Origin: Lachnospiraceae bacterium
GTDB taxonomy: Bacteria > Bacillota > Clostridia > Lachnospirales > Lachnospiraceae
Assembly: GCA_011959285.1 (NCBI GenBank)
Contig: BLLW01000037.1
Coordinates: 1 to 36,915 of the forward strand
DNA: 36,915 bases
Direction: 5' to 3'
The notes under the pieces are model-generated. The model worked only from the letters and a program-made list of their open reading frames with translations. It did not search any database and was not told the DNA's origin. Below, piece after piece: positions 23,969 to 33,014 of the stretch. The number at the start of each line of letters is the position of its first letter. Positions within the stretch are counted from its first letter, which is position 1. The position numbers and the translations under genes are program-made.

Positions 23969-25692
23969 GCCTGATAGACATACAATGTATAAGGCGAAGC
24001 CTGATCTGTATAAGTGCCTATCAGAACAAGTCCTGCTTCCTTCCCATTTGTCAGTTCTATTCTGGAGAAAATATAGCTTCCGCCAAGTTCCTTAAAAGCG
24101 TCCACGTCAATATAGATATCCCTGTCTGTTACGCTTAAACTGCGCTGGGCATTCACAATCGATAGATCCGTGCCTGAATACAAATAAGCTCTGGCTCCCC
24201 AGCTGTCAAAATAGTCTCTACTTCCTTCCACCCGCTCAAGCGCCGGCGCTATGATTCTTCGGAATGCTTCCTTATAGCTCTGGGCATAAAATCCCAGATA
24301 ACCGTCCAGCGTAGCAATTCCATTATACTCCAAAATCGCCGGATAAAAGCCGTACGCGGCAGACCATTCTCCCTGATAGCCGATATCCTGCTTTGCCTGC
24401 TCAAACAACTCCTCAGAATAAAATTCTCCGAAGCTCAACTGCTGCGTCTTTTGTCCTTTGATCATCTGATAAACCTGGCTAAAGCAAGTGTGATACAGAT
24501 CATTATACCGGGTACCGGATAGCACAACAACCAAAACTGCCGCCACTGCCAAAAAATTGGCGGCTGCTTTCAAATACTTCCTTCCACTGTCATACAACCG
24601 TTTGAGCACTAGGAAAAATGCGGCATACCAAATGAATGGGCTAAAAAATACCGTCCTGTTAAACTGCCATCCTGTAAGCGGCGGGCAAATAGTCTCCACC
24701 ACTTTTCTGAAACCTTCCCAATAATAAATCCCGTAAACCACACTATTAAAAAGGAGAATCAGAGCCAGCAAATTATATAAATCATGAAAAATACCTTTAC
24801 TATCTTTCTTCACGATATAAGTGATGTTCAAAAAAACAAAATACACAGCGCACACCGGCAGCACCAGATATGTATGCATGCTCTCCGCATGGAACATGCC
24901 CTTTGCGAACACCTCTCCTATCGTCTTTACAATCTCTGCCGCCGAAAAACTTCCAGCCTCCATGGTGGAACGGATCGTTATCTCATCTCCTAAAAGCATC
25001 GTTCCAAACAGTCTGTATTCACACACAATGTATCCTAATGCCAGAACACAGATGGACAGCAGAATCCTTCCCGGAAACTTTTTATCCCTGATCCACAGCC
25101 ATATAAGAGCTGCCGCCATATATGCCAAAATAAACAGACCAAAATAAGAAAAATAAGATAAAAGTGGATAGAAAAACAGCGCCGCATACCACTTTGCACA
25201 AGGCTGTTTATAAATCCTGCGAATCAAACAGACAGCAAAGGGGATTGACGCAAAAGGAATCCCAAAAGTTGGAAAAACATTCAACACGCCATAGACAAGC
25301 CCTGACATATAAGCGATTGGTCTGTAATCCTCAAACTTTTCACCGCAAACGTCCTTTGCAAGAAGCACACAAGAAAATACCGCTATTAAAATCTTAAGCA
25401 GATATCCTGCAATGTAAGCAGAATAAGCCGGTAAAATCATATAAAGTACCGTATAAAGAGAAAATTCCGCCGGGAGAACATCCCTGCTGATGCCTCCTAA
25501 AAAGGGCACGTCCACACCGCGCCCAAAAAAAGTCTTGGTGTCTTTCATCATCTTAAACTGTGGAATGAACAGATCCAGATTATCATGTGCGGCAATGATG
25601 CTGTCCTCGCCGCTCAAAGAAAATACCAGCCCGGCAAACAGGATAAAGCCCGCCACGATTACTAAGTACCATTTTGAAATCAGCCTTTTCAA
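23962..25692 (-). CDS. Polytopic membrane protein (DUF6044/YkoS-like)
   Basis: A 576-residue integral membrane protein with roughly ten hydrophobic segments over residues 1-420. An extracytoplasmic-type C-terminal domain of about 150 residues follows. The first loop has SIIAAHDNLDLFIPQFKMM, with acidic residues in the position seen in GT-C/YfhO-like lipid-linked sugar transferases. The overall look resembles the DUF6044/YkoS family, from memory. Its start overlaps the end of the glycosyltransferase gene by 4 nt (ATGA). The pair probably acts together in cell-surface glycosylation, the neighbour making a lipid-linked sugar and this protein using it. Function is inferred only. Confidence 0.65.
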   Translation of the reverse strand: MKRLISKWYLVIVAGFILFAGLVFSLSGEDSIIAAHDNLDLFIPQFKMMKDTKTFFGRGVDVPFLGGISRDVLPAEFSLYTVLYMILPAYSAYIAGYLLKILIAVFSCVLLAKDVCGEKFEDYRPIAYMSGLVYGVLNVFPTFGIPFASIPFAVCLIRRIYKQPCAKWYAALFFYPLLSYFSYFGLFILAYMAAALIWLWIRDKKFPGRILLSICVLALGYIVCEYRLFGTMLLGDEITIRSTMEAGSFSAAEIVKTIGEVFAKGMFHAESMHTYLVLPVCAVYFVFLNITYIVKKDSKGIFHDLYNLLALILLFNSVVYGIYYWEGFRKVVETICPPLTGWQFNRTVFFSPFIWYAAFFLVLKRLYDSGRKYLKAAANFLAVAAVLVVVLSGTRYNDLYHTCFSQVYQMIKGQKTQQLSFGEFYSEELFEQAKQDIGYQGEWSAAYGFYPAILEYNGIATLDGYLGFYAQSYKEAFRRIIAPALERVEGSRDYFDSWGARAYLYSGTDLSIVNAQRSLSVTDRDIYIDVDAFKELGGSYIFSRIELTNGKEAGLVLIGTYTDQASPYTLYVYQAK

Positions 25693-26645
25693 TCCTTCTC
25701 CCCCTCATCCGTCTGCCTGCGTTTTTCCTTTTCAACAACCAGTGTAAAGCGATATTCAAAATCTCTTCTGTTCTTCAACGCCATATTTGATAAAATCAAT
25801 CCCGCAAAGAAAGACTGGATCGCAGCCATCATCACAAAACCACACACAATCAGTGTCGGAAATTTCAATACCAACCCGGTTTTCATATACTCTAAAAAGA
25901 CCGGCACGAAAAATGCTGCCGCAATCACTGAAAGGAACAAGGCAAGAAAGCTAAAAAAGCCAAAAGGCTTATAATCCCTGTATAGCCGAAAAATCGTCCC
26001 CAGAACCTTAAATCCATCAGAATAGGTGTTCAGCTTAGATTCGCTGCCCTCCGGTCTGTCCCTGTACTCTACAATCACATTATCAATCTGCATATGATTA
26101 TAAACGGCATGTATGGTCATTTCCGTTTCAATCTCAAATCCCTTGGAAAGAACAGGAAAGGTCTTCACAAAACCATAACTAAATGCCCGAAACCCTGTCA
26201 TGATATCCTTGACCTCACAGGCAAAAAGCCGGTTGATGCTTGCACGCACCAAAGAATTGCCCATATTATGAAAAGGACGCTTATTTTCCTCAAAGTAAGT
26301 GGAAGAAAGGCGGTCGCCAACCACCATATCCGCATTGTGAAAGAGCACCCTGTCCACCATCTCAGGAGCAAATTCCATAGGATAAGTGTCATCCCCATCC
26401 ACCATAATATAACAACTGGCTTCTATCTCACGAAACATCCGCCTTATTACATTTCCTTTTCCCTGCATGTATTCCTTGCGCACCACTGCGCCCTCGGCTT
26501 TCGCAATTTCAGCTGTACAGTCCGTGGAGTTATTGTCATATACGTAGACCACCGCCTCAGGCAGGATCTTCCTTGCATCCCGCACGACCTTGGCTATGGT
26601 CTTTTCTTCATTGTAACATGGAACCAAAACTGCTATCTTATCCAT
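25689..26645 (-). CDS. Membrane-anchored family 2 glycosyltransferase (YkoT/dolichol-phosphate-sugar synthase-like)
   Basis: A 318-residue protein with a GT-A catalytic domain: VLVPCYNEEKTIAKVV, VYDNNSTDCT and the metal-binding MVDGDDTYPM at 81-90. MTGFRAFSYGF and EIETEMTIHA are typical of the DPM1/GtrB-type branch. Two C-terminal membrane segments lie at about 229-251 and 262-288. Enzymes of this form usually transfer a sugar from a nucleotide donor to undecaprenyl or polyprenyl phosphate. It overlaps the start of the polytopic membrane protein by 4 nt, as in ykoT-ykoS. The sugar is unknown. Confidence 0.8.
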   Translation of the reverse strand: MDKIAVLVPCYNEEKTIAKVVRDARKILPEAVVYVYDNNSTDCTAEIAKAEGAVVRKEYMQGKGNVIRRMFREIEASCYIMVDGDDTYPMEFAPEMVDRVLFHNADMVVGDRLSSTYFEENKRPFHNMGNSLVRASINRLFACEVKDIMTGFRAFSYGFVKTFPVLSKGFEIETEMTIHAVYNHMQIDNVIVEYRDRPEGSESKLNTYSDGFKVLGTIFRLYRDYKPFGFFSFLALFLSVIAAAFFVPVFLEYMKTGLVLKFPTLIVCGFVMMAAIQSFFAGLILSNMALKNRRDFEYRFTLVVEKEKRRQTDEGEKD

Positions 26646-26724
26646 CCTGTCATTTCCTTCCTATCCAGCCAGTCAAAAGCTGCTATACAGCATATCCTAT
26701 ATCTAATATGCCTGAATATTAACT

Positions 26725-26753
26725 ATTTTATCAGAGTTGCCATATGAAGTCCA
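26725..26753 (-). promoter_or_regulatory. Possible sigma-A promoter for the glycosyltransferase/membrane protein pair
   Basis: On the minus strand there is TGGACT (26748-26753), 17 bp and TAAAAT (26725-26730), about 80 bp before the start at 26645. Confidence 0.4.
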
Positions 26754-26763
26754 GATATACGTA

Positions 26764-26792
26764 TTGCCAAAACAAATTCTGTGATATATACT
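26764..26792 (+). promoter_or_regulatory. sigma-A promoter for plsC
   Basis: TTGCCA (26764-26769), 17 bp and TATACT (26787-26792), each 5 of 6, lie about 69 bp before ATG 26861. Confidence 0.65.
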
Positions 26793-26860
26793 ATTAAAAG
26801 TTGCTGCTGCCGCAGTCTTATTTTTATAACAATTACCTAATAAACGCTGGGAGTAAAGAT

Positions 26861-27601
26861 ATGATTCGATTGATTTTAGTTGCTGTCTTTGTTGTATTAT
26901 TTTTGATTTGCAGTATTCCTCTTTTAATCATTGAATGGATCATTGGAAAATTCAACATGCCCCTCAAAGATAAAAGTTCTCTTGCCATTGTGAAGTGGGC
27001 TTTCCGCGTCTGTCTTTTTTTTACAGGTGCCAATATTACCGTCATTGGGGAGGAAAATGTCCCGAAAGATGAGCCTGTCCTTTATATTGGAAACCACAGG
27101 AGCTATTTTGACATCCTCATCACCTATATACGCGTTCCCAGACCCACCGGTTATATCGCCAAAAGAGAAATGCTGCGGTGGCCCCTTCTGATCAACTGGA
27201 TGCGCAATCTCCACTGTCTGTTCTTAGATAGAGAGGATATCAAACAAGGGCTTAAGATTATCCTTGAAGCAATCGAGGATGTGAAATCCGGCATCTCCAT
27301 CTGCATCTTTCCCGAGGGAACCAGAAACAGCGTCAATCACACTTTTATGGAATTTCATGAGGGAAGCTTTAAGATTGCGGCAAAGACAGGGTGCCCCATT
27401 ATCCCTATGACGATCTACAATTCTGCCGATATCTTTGAAGATCATTTGCCTAAGATTAAGCGTACAAACGTCATCCTGGAATATGGAAAGCCCATCTACT
27501 TAAAGGACCTCTCCAAGGAAGATCAGAAAAAAGTAGGCGCCTATACCAAAAAAAACATTATGGATACTTATTTTAAATTAAAAGAAGAAGCAGATTTTTA
27601 G
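26861..27601 (+). CDS. 1-acyl-sn-glycerol-3-phosphate acyltransferase (PlsC family)
   Basis: Acylates lysophosphatidic acid to phosphatidic acid at the inner face of the membrane. The 246-residue protein has an N-terminal membrane helix (about 4-28). The catalytic NHRSYFD follows (HxxxxD, His79-Asp84), then KREMLRWP and the substrate-binding FPEGTRN (150-156), then GCPIIPMTIYNS. GGGAG precedes ATG 26861 by about 7 nt; the longer frame upstream lacks a ribosome site. It is a single-gene unit with its own promoter, and its stop codon lies in the terminator loop. Confidence 0.88.
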   Translation: MIRLILVAVFVVLFLICSIPLLIIEWIIGKFNMPLKDKSSLAIVKWAFRVCLFFTGANITVIGEENVPKDEPVLYIGNHRSYFDILITYIRVPRPTGYIAKREMLRWPLLINWMRNLHCLFLDREDIKQGLKIILEAIEDVKSGISICIFPEGTRNSVNHTFMEFHEGSFKIAAKTGCPIIPMTIYNSADIFEDHLPKIKRTNVILEYGKPIYLKDLSKEDQKKVGAYTKKNIMDTYFKLKEEADF

Positions 27602-27614
27602 TCTGCTTCTTTTC
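27585..27614. terminator. Bidirectional terminator between plsC and murF
   Basis: AAGAAGCAGA (27585-27594) and TCTGCTTCTT (27602-27611) form a perfect 10-bp stem with a 7-nt loop containing the plsC stop. T-rich tails follow on both strands. Confidence 0.8.
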
Positions 27615-27628
27615 CTATACATCAATCA

Positions 27629-29026
27629 TTATCCCTTAAGCTGCGCAACCACTTTCTCGAACTGCATTCCATGGGATGCTTTAATCAGTATGGTATCTCC
27701 TTTTTTAAGAATATGTGGAATTTCTTCCATCATCTGCTCCCTGGTCTCAAAGTAATAAAGCTGTGTCTTTCGTTTTCCCCAAATCGTTTCATTTGTTTTT
27801 ATCGCCTGCTCATACATTTTCTTAGAAAGTTTTCCGGTGCAGACTAGGATATCCATTCCACTTTCTACCGCATATGCGCCGACTTCACCGTGAAGCTGTT
27901 CTTCCCTTTCCCCCAATTCAAACATATCCCCTAAAATAGCAGCCTTTCTGCCTAGCGCCATTGAAAGAAGATCGATTGCTGCGCGCATGGATGCGGGATT
28001 GGCATTATAACAATCATCAATCAGAGTGTAATCAGGCAGAGAAAGCACATTGCTCCTTCCGCTGACACTCTTTACACTGGCTATTCCCTGCTTAATCTCC
28101 TGAACCGTGAGTCCAAACTTAATCCCCACACCTGCTGCTGCCAGCGCATTCAAGACCATGTGCGTGCCTGGAAGCGGAATTTCCACTGGAAACACGGACA
28201 AATCTGCGTGGAGAACCGCCCGAGAACCGAACAGCCCCTTGTTCATCACATCCGAGGCATATATTTCATTGGATGGATTACACCCAAAACAAATGGGCTT
28301 GTGGTTTCCTTTTTTATCCAACTTTCCTAAAAGATCGTCGTCTCCGTTTACAAATACATATCCCTCCGGGTTCATAAAATCAAAAATCTCCGACTTTGCC
28401 TTCAAGATGCCTTCCCTTGTTCCCAGATTCTCTAAATGACACTGACCAATATTAGTTATGACACAGACATCTGGTCTTGCAATTCGGCTCAGCCTATGCA
28501 TCTCTCCAAAATCACTGATGCCCATTTCCAGTACCGCAATCTCATGCTTCTCCCTAATGGAAAGGACGGTAAGTGGAAGACCAATCTCATTGTTAAAATT
28601 TCCTGCCGTTTTTAAAACTTTATATTTTACCTCCAGCACCGATGCGATAAATTCCTTGGTGCTGGTCTTCCCTACACTTCCAGTAATTCCCACCACCTTA
28701 ATGGAAAGCTGCTTCCGGTAAAACTCTGCAACCGCCTTCAACGCTTTGAAGGAATCCTCCACAAGAATATATGGCACTGGACAGTTATGGAACTCCCGCT
28801 CGCATATAATTCCCATGGCTCCTTTTTCTATGACGTCCGGTATAAAGGTATGTCCGTCTGCCCGTTCTCCCTTGGTGGCAATAAAGACGCCGCCTGGTTC
28901 TATCTTGCGGGAATCAATGACCACACACACCGCTTCCTTTACATCCATTCCTGCTGTTTTTTCTTCCGGCTCATGCAAAACACCCCCACAGGCTTTCGCC
29001 ATGTTCGCCATCGTCATATTCTTCAT
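27629..29026 (-). CDS. murF: UDP-N-acetylmuramoyl-tripeptide--D-alanyl-D-alanine ligase
   Basis: Adds D-Ala-D-Ala to the peptidoglycan precursor. The 465-residue protein has DSRKIEPGGVFIATKGERADGH at the N-terminus and the ATP loop GITGSVGKTSTKEF. It also has TAGNFNNEIGLPLT, EMGISDFGEM, NIGQCHLENLGT and the C-terminal IDDCYNANPASM. All are diagnostic of MurF. It lies directly downstream of ddl (29-nt gap after the ddl stop), which supplies its D-Ala-D-Ala substrate. Confidence 0.95.
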   Translation of the reverse strand: MKNMTMANMAKACGGVLHEPEEKTAGMDVKEAVCVVIDSRKIEPGGVFIATKGERADGHTFIPDVIEKGAMGIICEREFHNCPVPYILVEDSFKALKAVAEFYRKQLSIKVVGITGSVGKTSTKEFIASVLEVKYKVLKTAGNFNNEIGLPLTVLSIREKHEIAVLEMGISDFGEMHRLSRIARPDVCVITNIGQCHLENLGTREGILKAKSEIFDFMNPEGYVFVNGDDDLLGKLDKKGNHKPICFGCNPSNEIYASDVMNKGLFGSRAVLHADLSVFPVEIPLPGTHMVLNALAAAGVGIKFGLTVQEIKQGIASVKSVSGRSNVLSLPDYTLIDDCYNANPASMRAAIDLLSMALGRKAAILGDMFELGEREEQLHGEVGAYAVESGMDILVCTGKLSKKMYEQAIKTNETIWGKRKTQLYYFETREQMMEEIPHILKKGDTILIKASHGMQFEKVVAQLKG

Positions 29027-29055
29027 AGCTTACTCCATCATTCTTTTCTATAATC

Positions 29056-30105
29056 TTAATTTGATTTTACCGCATATGCCAGTATCTTTTCGCAGAGATC
29101 CCCAAAGCTCATTCCCTGTGCCGCCGCCTCTTGGGGAAGAAGGGATGTAGGCGTCATACCGGGAAGCGTATTCGCCTCTAAACAAAATAGCTCTCCCTTA
29201 CTGCTCATCATAAAATCCATTCTTGCATAATTTTTTAGGCGCAGCGCCGCAAATGCCTTCTCCGCATATCCTTGCATTTCTTTTGCTTTTTCCTGGGAAA
29301 TCTCCGCCGGACAAGTCTCAATCGTAGAACCCGGCTGATATTTATTCTTGTAGTCATAGAAGCCCTGAATGGGGGCAATTTCAATTATCGGAAGCGCCTT
29401 TCCTTCCATCACGCCCACGGAAAATTCTCTGCCTTCAATATACTGCTCCACTATCACTTCATCATCATATTTAAATGCTTCTCCAAGTGCCTGTTCATAC
29501 TCCTTATGGGACCACGCTATGCTGACCCCTACGCTTGACCCCCCGCGGCATGCCTTCACAATACAGGGGAAGGGAACGTCGCTCTCCTGTGTGCTGCCCT
29601 TTGAAAGCCGGATGCCGAATGGCGTAGGGATATGATAGTATGTAAATAATTCTTTGGAAAGCCCTTTATCCATGGAAAGAGCAGAACTCACATAATCCGT
29701 TCCTGTATAGGTAATACCCATCAGGTCAAAGCACGCCTGTATCTTCCCATTTTCCCCGTTTTCACCATGCAGCGCCATAAAAACTGCATCCGCCGCCTGG
29801 CAGATGGCAAGTACATTCGGTCCGAAAAAGCTTTTGCTGCCGTCTTTACGCATAGACTTGATCTGATCGATATCAGGATTTTTGTCCGTTATGGTTCCCA
29901 TCTCTCCTGCCCAGTCTTTATCTATATCAAATATTTTTTTTATCTGGTCCGGTTCCTTGTGTCCCTGCCATTCATATCCCAAATACACATCTAAAAGCAC
30001 CGCCTTGTGCCCACGCTCTTTCAGTGCACGGTATATCATAGTTCCCGAGCTCAGGGAAACATCTCTTTCCGTGCTTATGCCTCCAGCCAATACTACAATC
30101 TTCAT
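29056..30105 (-). CDS. ddl: D-alanine--D-alanine ligase
   Basis: Joins two D-Ala for peptidoglycan synthesis. The 349-residue ATP-grasp enzyme has VLAGGISTERDVSLSSG, VFMALHGENGENG, GSSVGVSIAWS, EQYIEGREFSVGV and FCLEANTLPGMTPTSL. ATG 30105 follows GGAGG by 5 nt; the ATG 12 nt upstream (30117) overlaps that ribosome site and is less likely. It forms an operon with murF. A possible promoter (TTGGAA, 17 bp, TATAAG) lies in the gap upstream. Confidence 0.93.
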   Translation of the reverse strand: MKIVVLAGGISTERDVSLSSGTMIYRALKERGHKAVLLDVYLGYEWQGHKEPDQIKKIFDIDKDWAGEMGTITDKNPDIDQIKSMRKDGSKSFFGPNVLAICQAADAVFMALHGENGENGKIQACFDLMGITYTGTDYVSSALSMDKGLSKELFTYYHIPTPFGIRLSKGSTQESDVPFPCIVKACRGGSSVGVSIAWSHKEYEQALGEAFKYDDEVIVEQYIEGREFSVGVMEGKALPIIEIAPIQGFYDYKNKYQPGSTIETCPAEISQEKAKEMQGYAEKAFAALRLKNYARMDFMMSSKGELFCLEANTLPGMTPTSLLPQEAAAQGMSFGDLCEKILAYAVKSN

Positions 30106-30211
30106 TTTATCCTCCATTCCTGACCTTTCAATTCTATTCTTATAATTTTACTGCCTCATTTTTCCAAGGCAAAAAGATTAACATGCCACCCGCCTTGCAA
30201 AAAATGCTTGT

Positions 30212-31759
30212 TTAATCGCCATGTGCACTGACAATCTCACTGAGCATGAAAATCAGTCTGCTATCCGCTTCAAACCGCTTCATGATGCCCAGATTTTCAT
30301 CAATAAGCCTGTAATTATTCTCCCCCACATTGTCAATATAGCTGATTGCCTTTTGATTTCTTCCCATAAAATAATGAAGGTGATTTTCAATAATATTTTC
30401 ATATTCATGATTGCTTATGACATGATTTACCAGCGTCATATACATCATCTCGAGAAGCAGTTCTCCGATATCATCTTGGTCCCTGCCTCCTCCCGTCAAA
30501 AAAAGAGAATTTCTTGCAGTCTCGGATATCTCCTCTGCTTTCGTCATCAAAGTCTCAATAATCTCCTCGCACAAAGGAAGCTTCACTGGCTGCTTTGTGG
30601 AAATATACGTAACGCAGCCTAAGAATAATACCTCATCCATCATCTTCGTATAGTCTTCTTTAGACAGATAATCTGAGATATAACTGTGATACTCCTGCTT
30701 TCCAGATGCCCTATAAAGTTCTGCCGCTGCCGCAAGTTTCCATTCGTTTATCCTATCATCCCCTTCATTGAGCTGTGCATATCTCCATGCACGGTCTGCT
30801 GCCTTTAGGCACTCGGTGGCATATTCTGTATCATAAAACTGATAAAGATAACTGAATTTGGCAAGCACCATGGCAAATGATCTTGCCGCCTGTAAATCTA
30901 CCGGTTCTACGTAGGATACTGCCCCTTTTCCTGCCCCCTGTTCATAGACCGTAACCCCCGAATAGACCGCTCCTGTGGCTGGATCCTGCATCTTCAGCAG
31001 CCATTCCACTTCATAACGGACTTCGTCCAATATATCGGGAATTTCATTCCCGCTCTCTGGAATCCCCATGTCATCTGTAAATGCATCCCCATATAACTCA
31101 TAGGCTAGCAGTATGATTGCAATACTCCGTGCCGCAGGTTCCACCATCTTTGAGCCGCTTTCATCCTGATGCCACCCGCCGTTCACATCCATGCTGACGG
31201 ATGTATCTTCTTTGACGAGCGCCCGCCCCGTGTGACATGCATTGTGTGCCATTTCTCCCGCGTACTCGCTGGTCAATGTCATGCCACAACGATTGTAGTA
31301 ATACTGCCTACAGGCTTCCTTAAATACATCCCCGTACAAATCTTTTTCTATCATAAAGGAATACGATCTGCCAATTATAGGCGCTTCTATATAGTAAGTT
31401 CCAGGATTGCTTACCTCTGTAAAATCTCCGTAACTATTATATTCCTGTGACTCGTCCTGATATCCCTGTTCCTCAAGATACCCTGTAAACACGATTTCGC
31501 CTGTTTCCTTTTCGACTACATGAAATCTGTCCGGCAGTTCTTTTCCGCAAAAAACTGCCACCTTTGTTCCATCCGGTATGTATCCTAATTGATTTACAAA
31601 AATATTGGGGGAACTAACCGGCACCTCATAAGAAAGGTCCGGCTCTGTCTCCATACTGGTAAATGTATTTTCCGAATAATGCGCCTGCTTTGGCAGGATG
31701 GTGCATCCTGTCAGAGATAATACCCAAATGAGCAGCAGCGCTTTTTTTGTCCTGTGCAA
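30212..31759 (-). CDS. Lipoprotein with CelD_N Ig-like and GH9-like domains, catalytic Asp pair missing
   Basis: About 515 residues with a lipoprotein signal peptide HRTKKALLLIWVLSLTGC (lipobox LTGC, Cys19). An N-terminal Ig-like CelD_N domain follows (NIFVNQLGYIPDGTKVAVF, about 52-137), then an (alpha/alpha)6 region resembling family 9 glycoside hydrolases. The family motif GGWYDAGD, with its two catalytic Asp, reads GGWHQDES here. The GRNxxxxSYxxxxGEN element is kept (GRNQKAISYIDNVGEN) but no HHR follows. It is therefore probably not an active cellulase and may bind glycans or have a changed activity. The start is set at TTG 31759, 7 nt after GGGAGG; ATGs at 31765 and 31777 are poorly placed. 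It follows the amidohydrolase gene by about 30 nt. Confidence 0.75.
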   Translation of the reverse strand: MHRTKKALLLIWVLSLTGCTILPKQAHYSENTFTSMETEPDLSYEVPVSSPNIFVNQLGYIPDGTKVAVFCGKELPDRFHVVEKETGEIVFTGYLEEQGYQDESQEYNSYGDFTEVSNPGTYYIEAPIIGRSYSFMIEKDLYGDVFKEACRQYYYNRCGMTLTSEYAGEMAHNACHTGRALVKEDTSVSMDVNGGWHQDESGSKMVEPAARSIAIILLAYELYGDAFTDDMGIPESGNEIPDILDEVRYEVEWLLKMQDPATGAVYSGVTVYEQGAGKGAVSYVEPVDLQAARSFAMVLAKFSYLYQFYDTEYATECLKAADRAWRYAQLNEGDDRINEWKLAAAAELYRASGKQEYHSYISDYLSKEDYTKMMDEVLFLGCVTYISTKQPVKLPLCEEIIETLMTKAEEISETARNSLFLTGGGRDQDDIGELLLEMMYMTLVNHVISNHEYENIIENHLHYFMGRNQKAISYIDNVGENNYRLIDENLGIMKRFEADSRLIFMLSEIVSAHGD

Positions 31760-31789
31760 TTCCATACCTCCCAACATTACTCGCGTATA

Positions 31790-32998
31790 TTATACATTTT
31801 TTTCACAGGCAGGTAAAGAAAAGGTTTCATCTGCATAAACGATTCTGCCTTCGATTATAGTACACATCGTTTTTGCCTGTACCCTAATGGGAAGGTCATC
31901 AAAAATGGCAATATCGGCATCCTTGCCAATTTCAAGGGAACCTACCCTATGATCCACCCTGCATATTTCCGCCGGATAAATGGTAATCGACTTAAGCGCT
32001 TCCATTTCATTCATTCCGGACTTGATTGCAAAACCGGCACATATGGGAAGTGACTGAATCAGCGATACTGGATGATCCGTGGTAATTGCCGTCTTCACTC
32101 CTTCCTTGTTCAGGATTCCCACCGTTTTGAACGCCATATTCTGCACTTCTATTTTACTTCTGCTCGACAGATCCGGACCTATGATTGCCGGAAAACCTGA
32201 TTTTTTCACCTGCTGGGCAATTAAATGTCCTTCGCTGCAGTGATCCAGCGTCATGTCCAGATGAAATTCTTTGGCAATTCGGATAGCAGTCTGAATATCA
32301 TCCGCCCGGTGCACATGTGCTTTTAGCGGAATTTTTTTTTCAAACACAGGTATCCAGCATTCATAACGAAAGTCTTCCTCTTCCCGCTTCATTCCTTCCT
32401 GCTTTTTCTCATAATAACGCTGTGCCTTAAAAAGTTCTTCTCGAAGCATTGCCGCTATTGCCATTCTAGTGGCAGGAGATTTACCCTGTCCGGAATAATT
32501 GACCTTAGGATTTTCTCCAAAGGCAATCTTCATAGCCGCCGGCGCTAAGACAATCATTTCATCAATGCTCCTTCCAAAGGTCTTTACAAAAGAGAAAGTT
32601 CCCCCCACCACATTTGCACTGCCCGGTCCAATCATGGCAGAAGTGATTCCTGCCCTCAGTGCATCTGTAAAGGCGGCATCAATAGGATTGATGGCATCCA
32701 TAGAACGAAGATACGGTGTTATGGGATCTACGGTCTCATTACAGTCGTCCCCTTCCATTCCCTTCTTTTCCTCTGTGATTCCCATATGACAGTGCGCCTC
32801 TATAAGCCCAGGCATTACTAAAAGACCCAAGGCATTAATCACCAATGCATCCTCTGGCAAAGGAAAAGGGGCTCCGTCTACCATCGGCCCCAATTCCTTT
32901 ATTTTACCATTTTCAATGCATATATATCCTTTATCCCAGATTTCTCCGGTCATAGTCAGTATTTTACCACCGATTATATACAACATTTTTTTCTCCAT
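31790..32998 (-). CDS. Amidohydrolase family protein (imidazolonepropionase/dihydroorotase-like)
   Basis: A metal-dependent hydrolase of 402 residues. The first metal motif is PGLIEAHCHMG, with His69 and His71. Later ligands appear in KAHVHRADD, LDHCSEGH and AITTDHP. The C-terminal strand IGKDADIAIFDDLP is typical of the superfamily. No signal peptide, so cytoplasmic. Substrate is not deducible. ATG 32998 follows AGAGG by 6 nt. It sits 16 nt downstream of the SpoIIQ-like gene and may be co-transcribed with it and with the GH9-like lipoprotein. Confidence 0.82.
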   Translation of the reverse strand: MEKKMLYIIGGKILTMTGEIWDKGYICIENGKIKELGPMVDGAPFPLPEDALVINALGLLVMPGLIEAHCHMGITEEKKGMEGDDCNETVDPITPYLRSMDAINPIDAAFTDALRAGITSAMIGPGSANVVGGTFSFVKTFGRSIDEMIVLAPAAMKIAFGENPKVNYSGQGKSPATRMAIAAMLREELFKAQRYYEKKQEGMKREEEDFRYECWIPVFEKKIPLKAHVHRADDIQTAIRIAKEFHLDMTLDHCSEGHLIAQQVKKSGFPAIIGPDLSSRSKIEVQNMAFKTVGILNKEGVKTAITTDHPVSLIQSLPICAGFAIKSGMNEMEALKSITIYPAEICRVDHRVGSLEIGKDADIAIFDDLPIRVQAKTMCTIIEGRIVYADETFSLPACEKNV

Positions 32999-33014
32999 TC
33001 TAAACCTCTTGACG

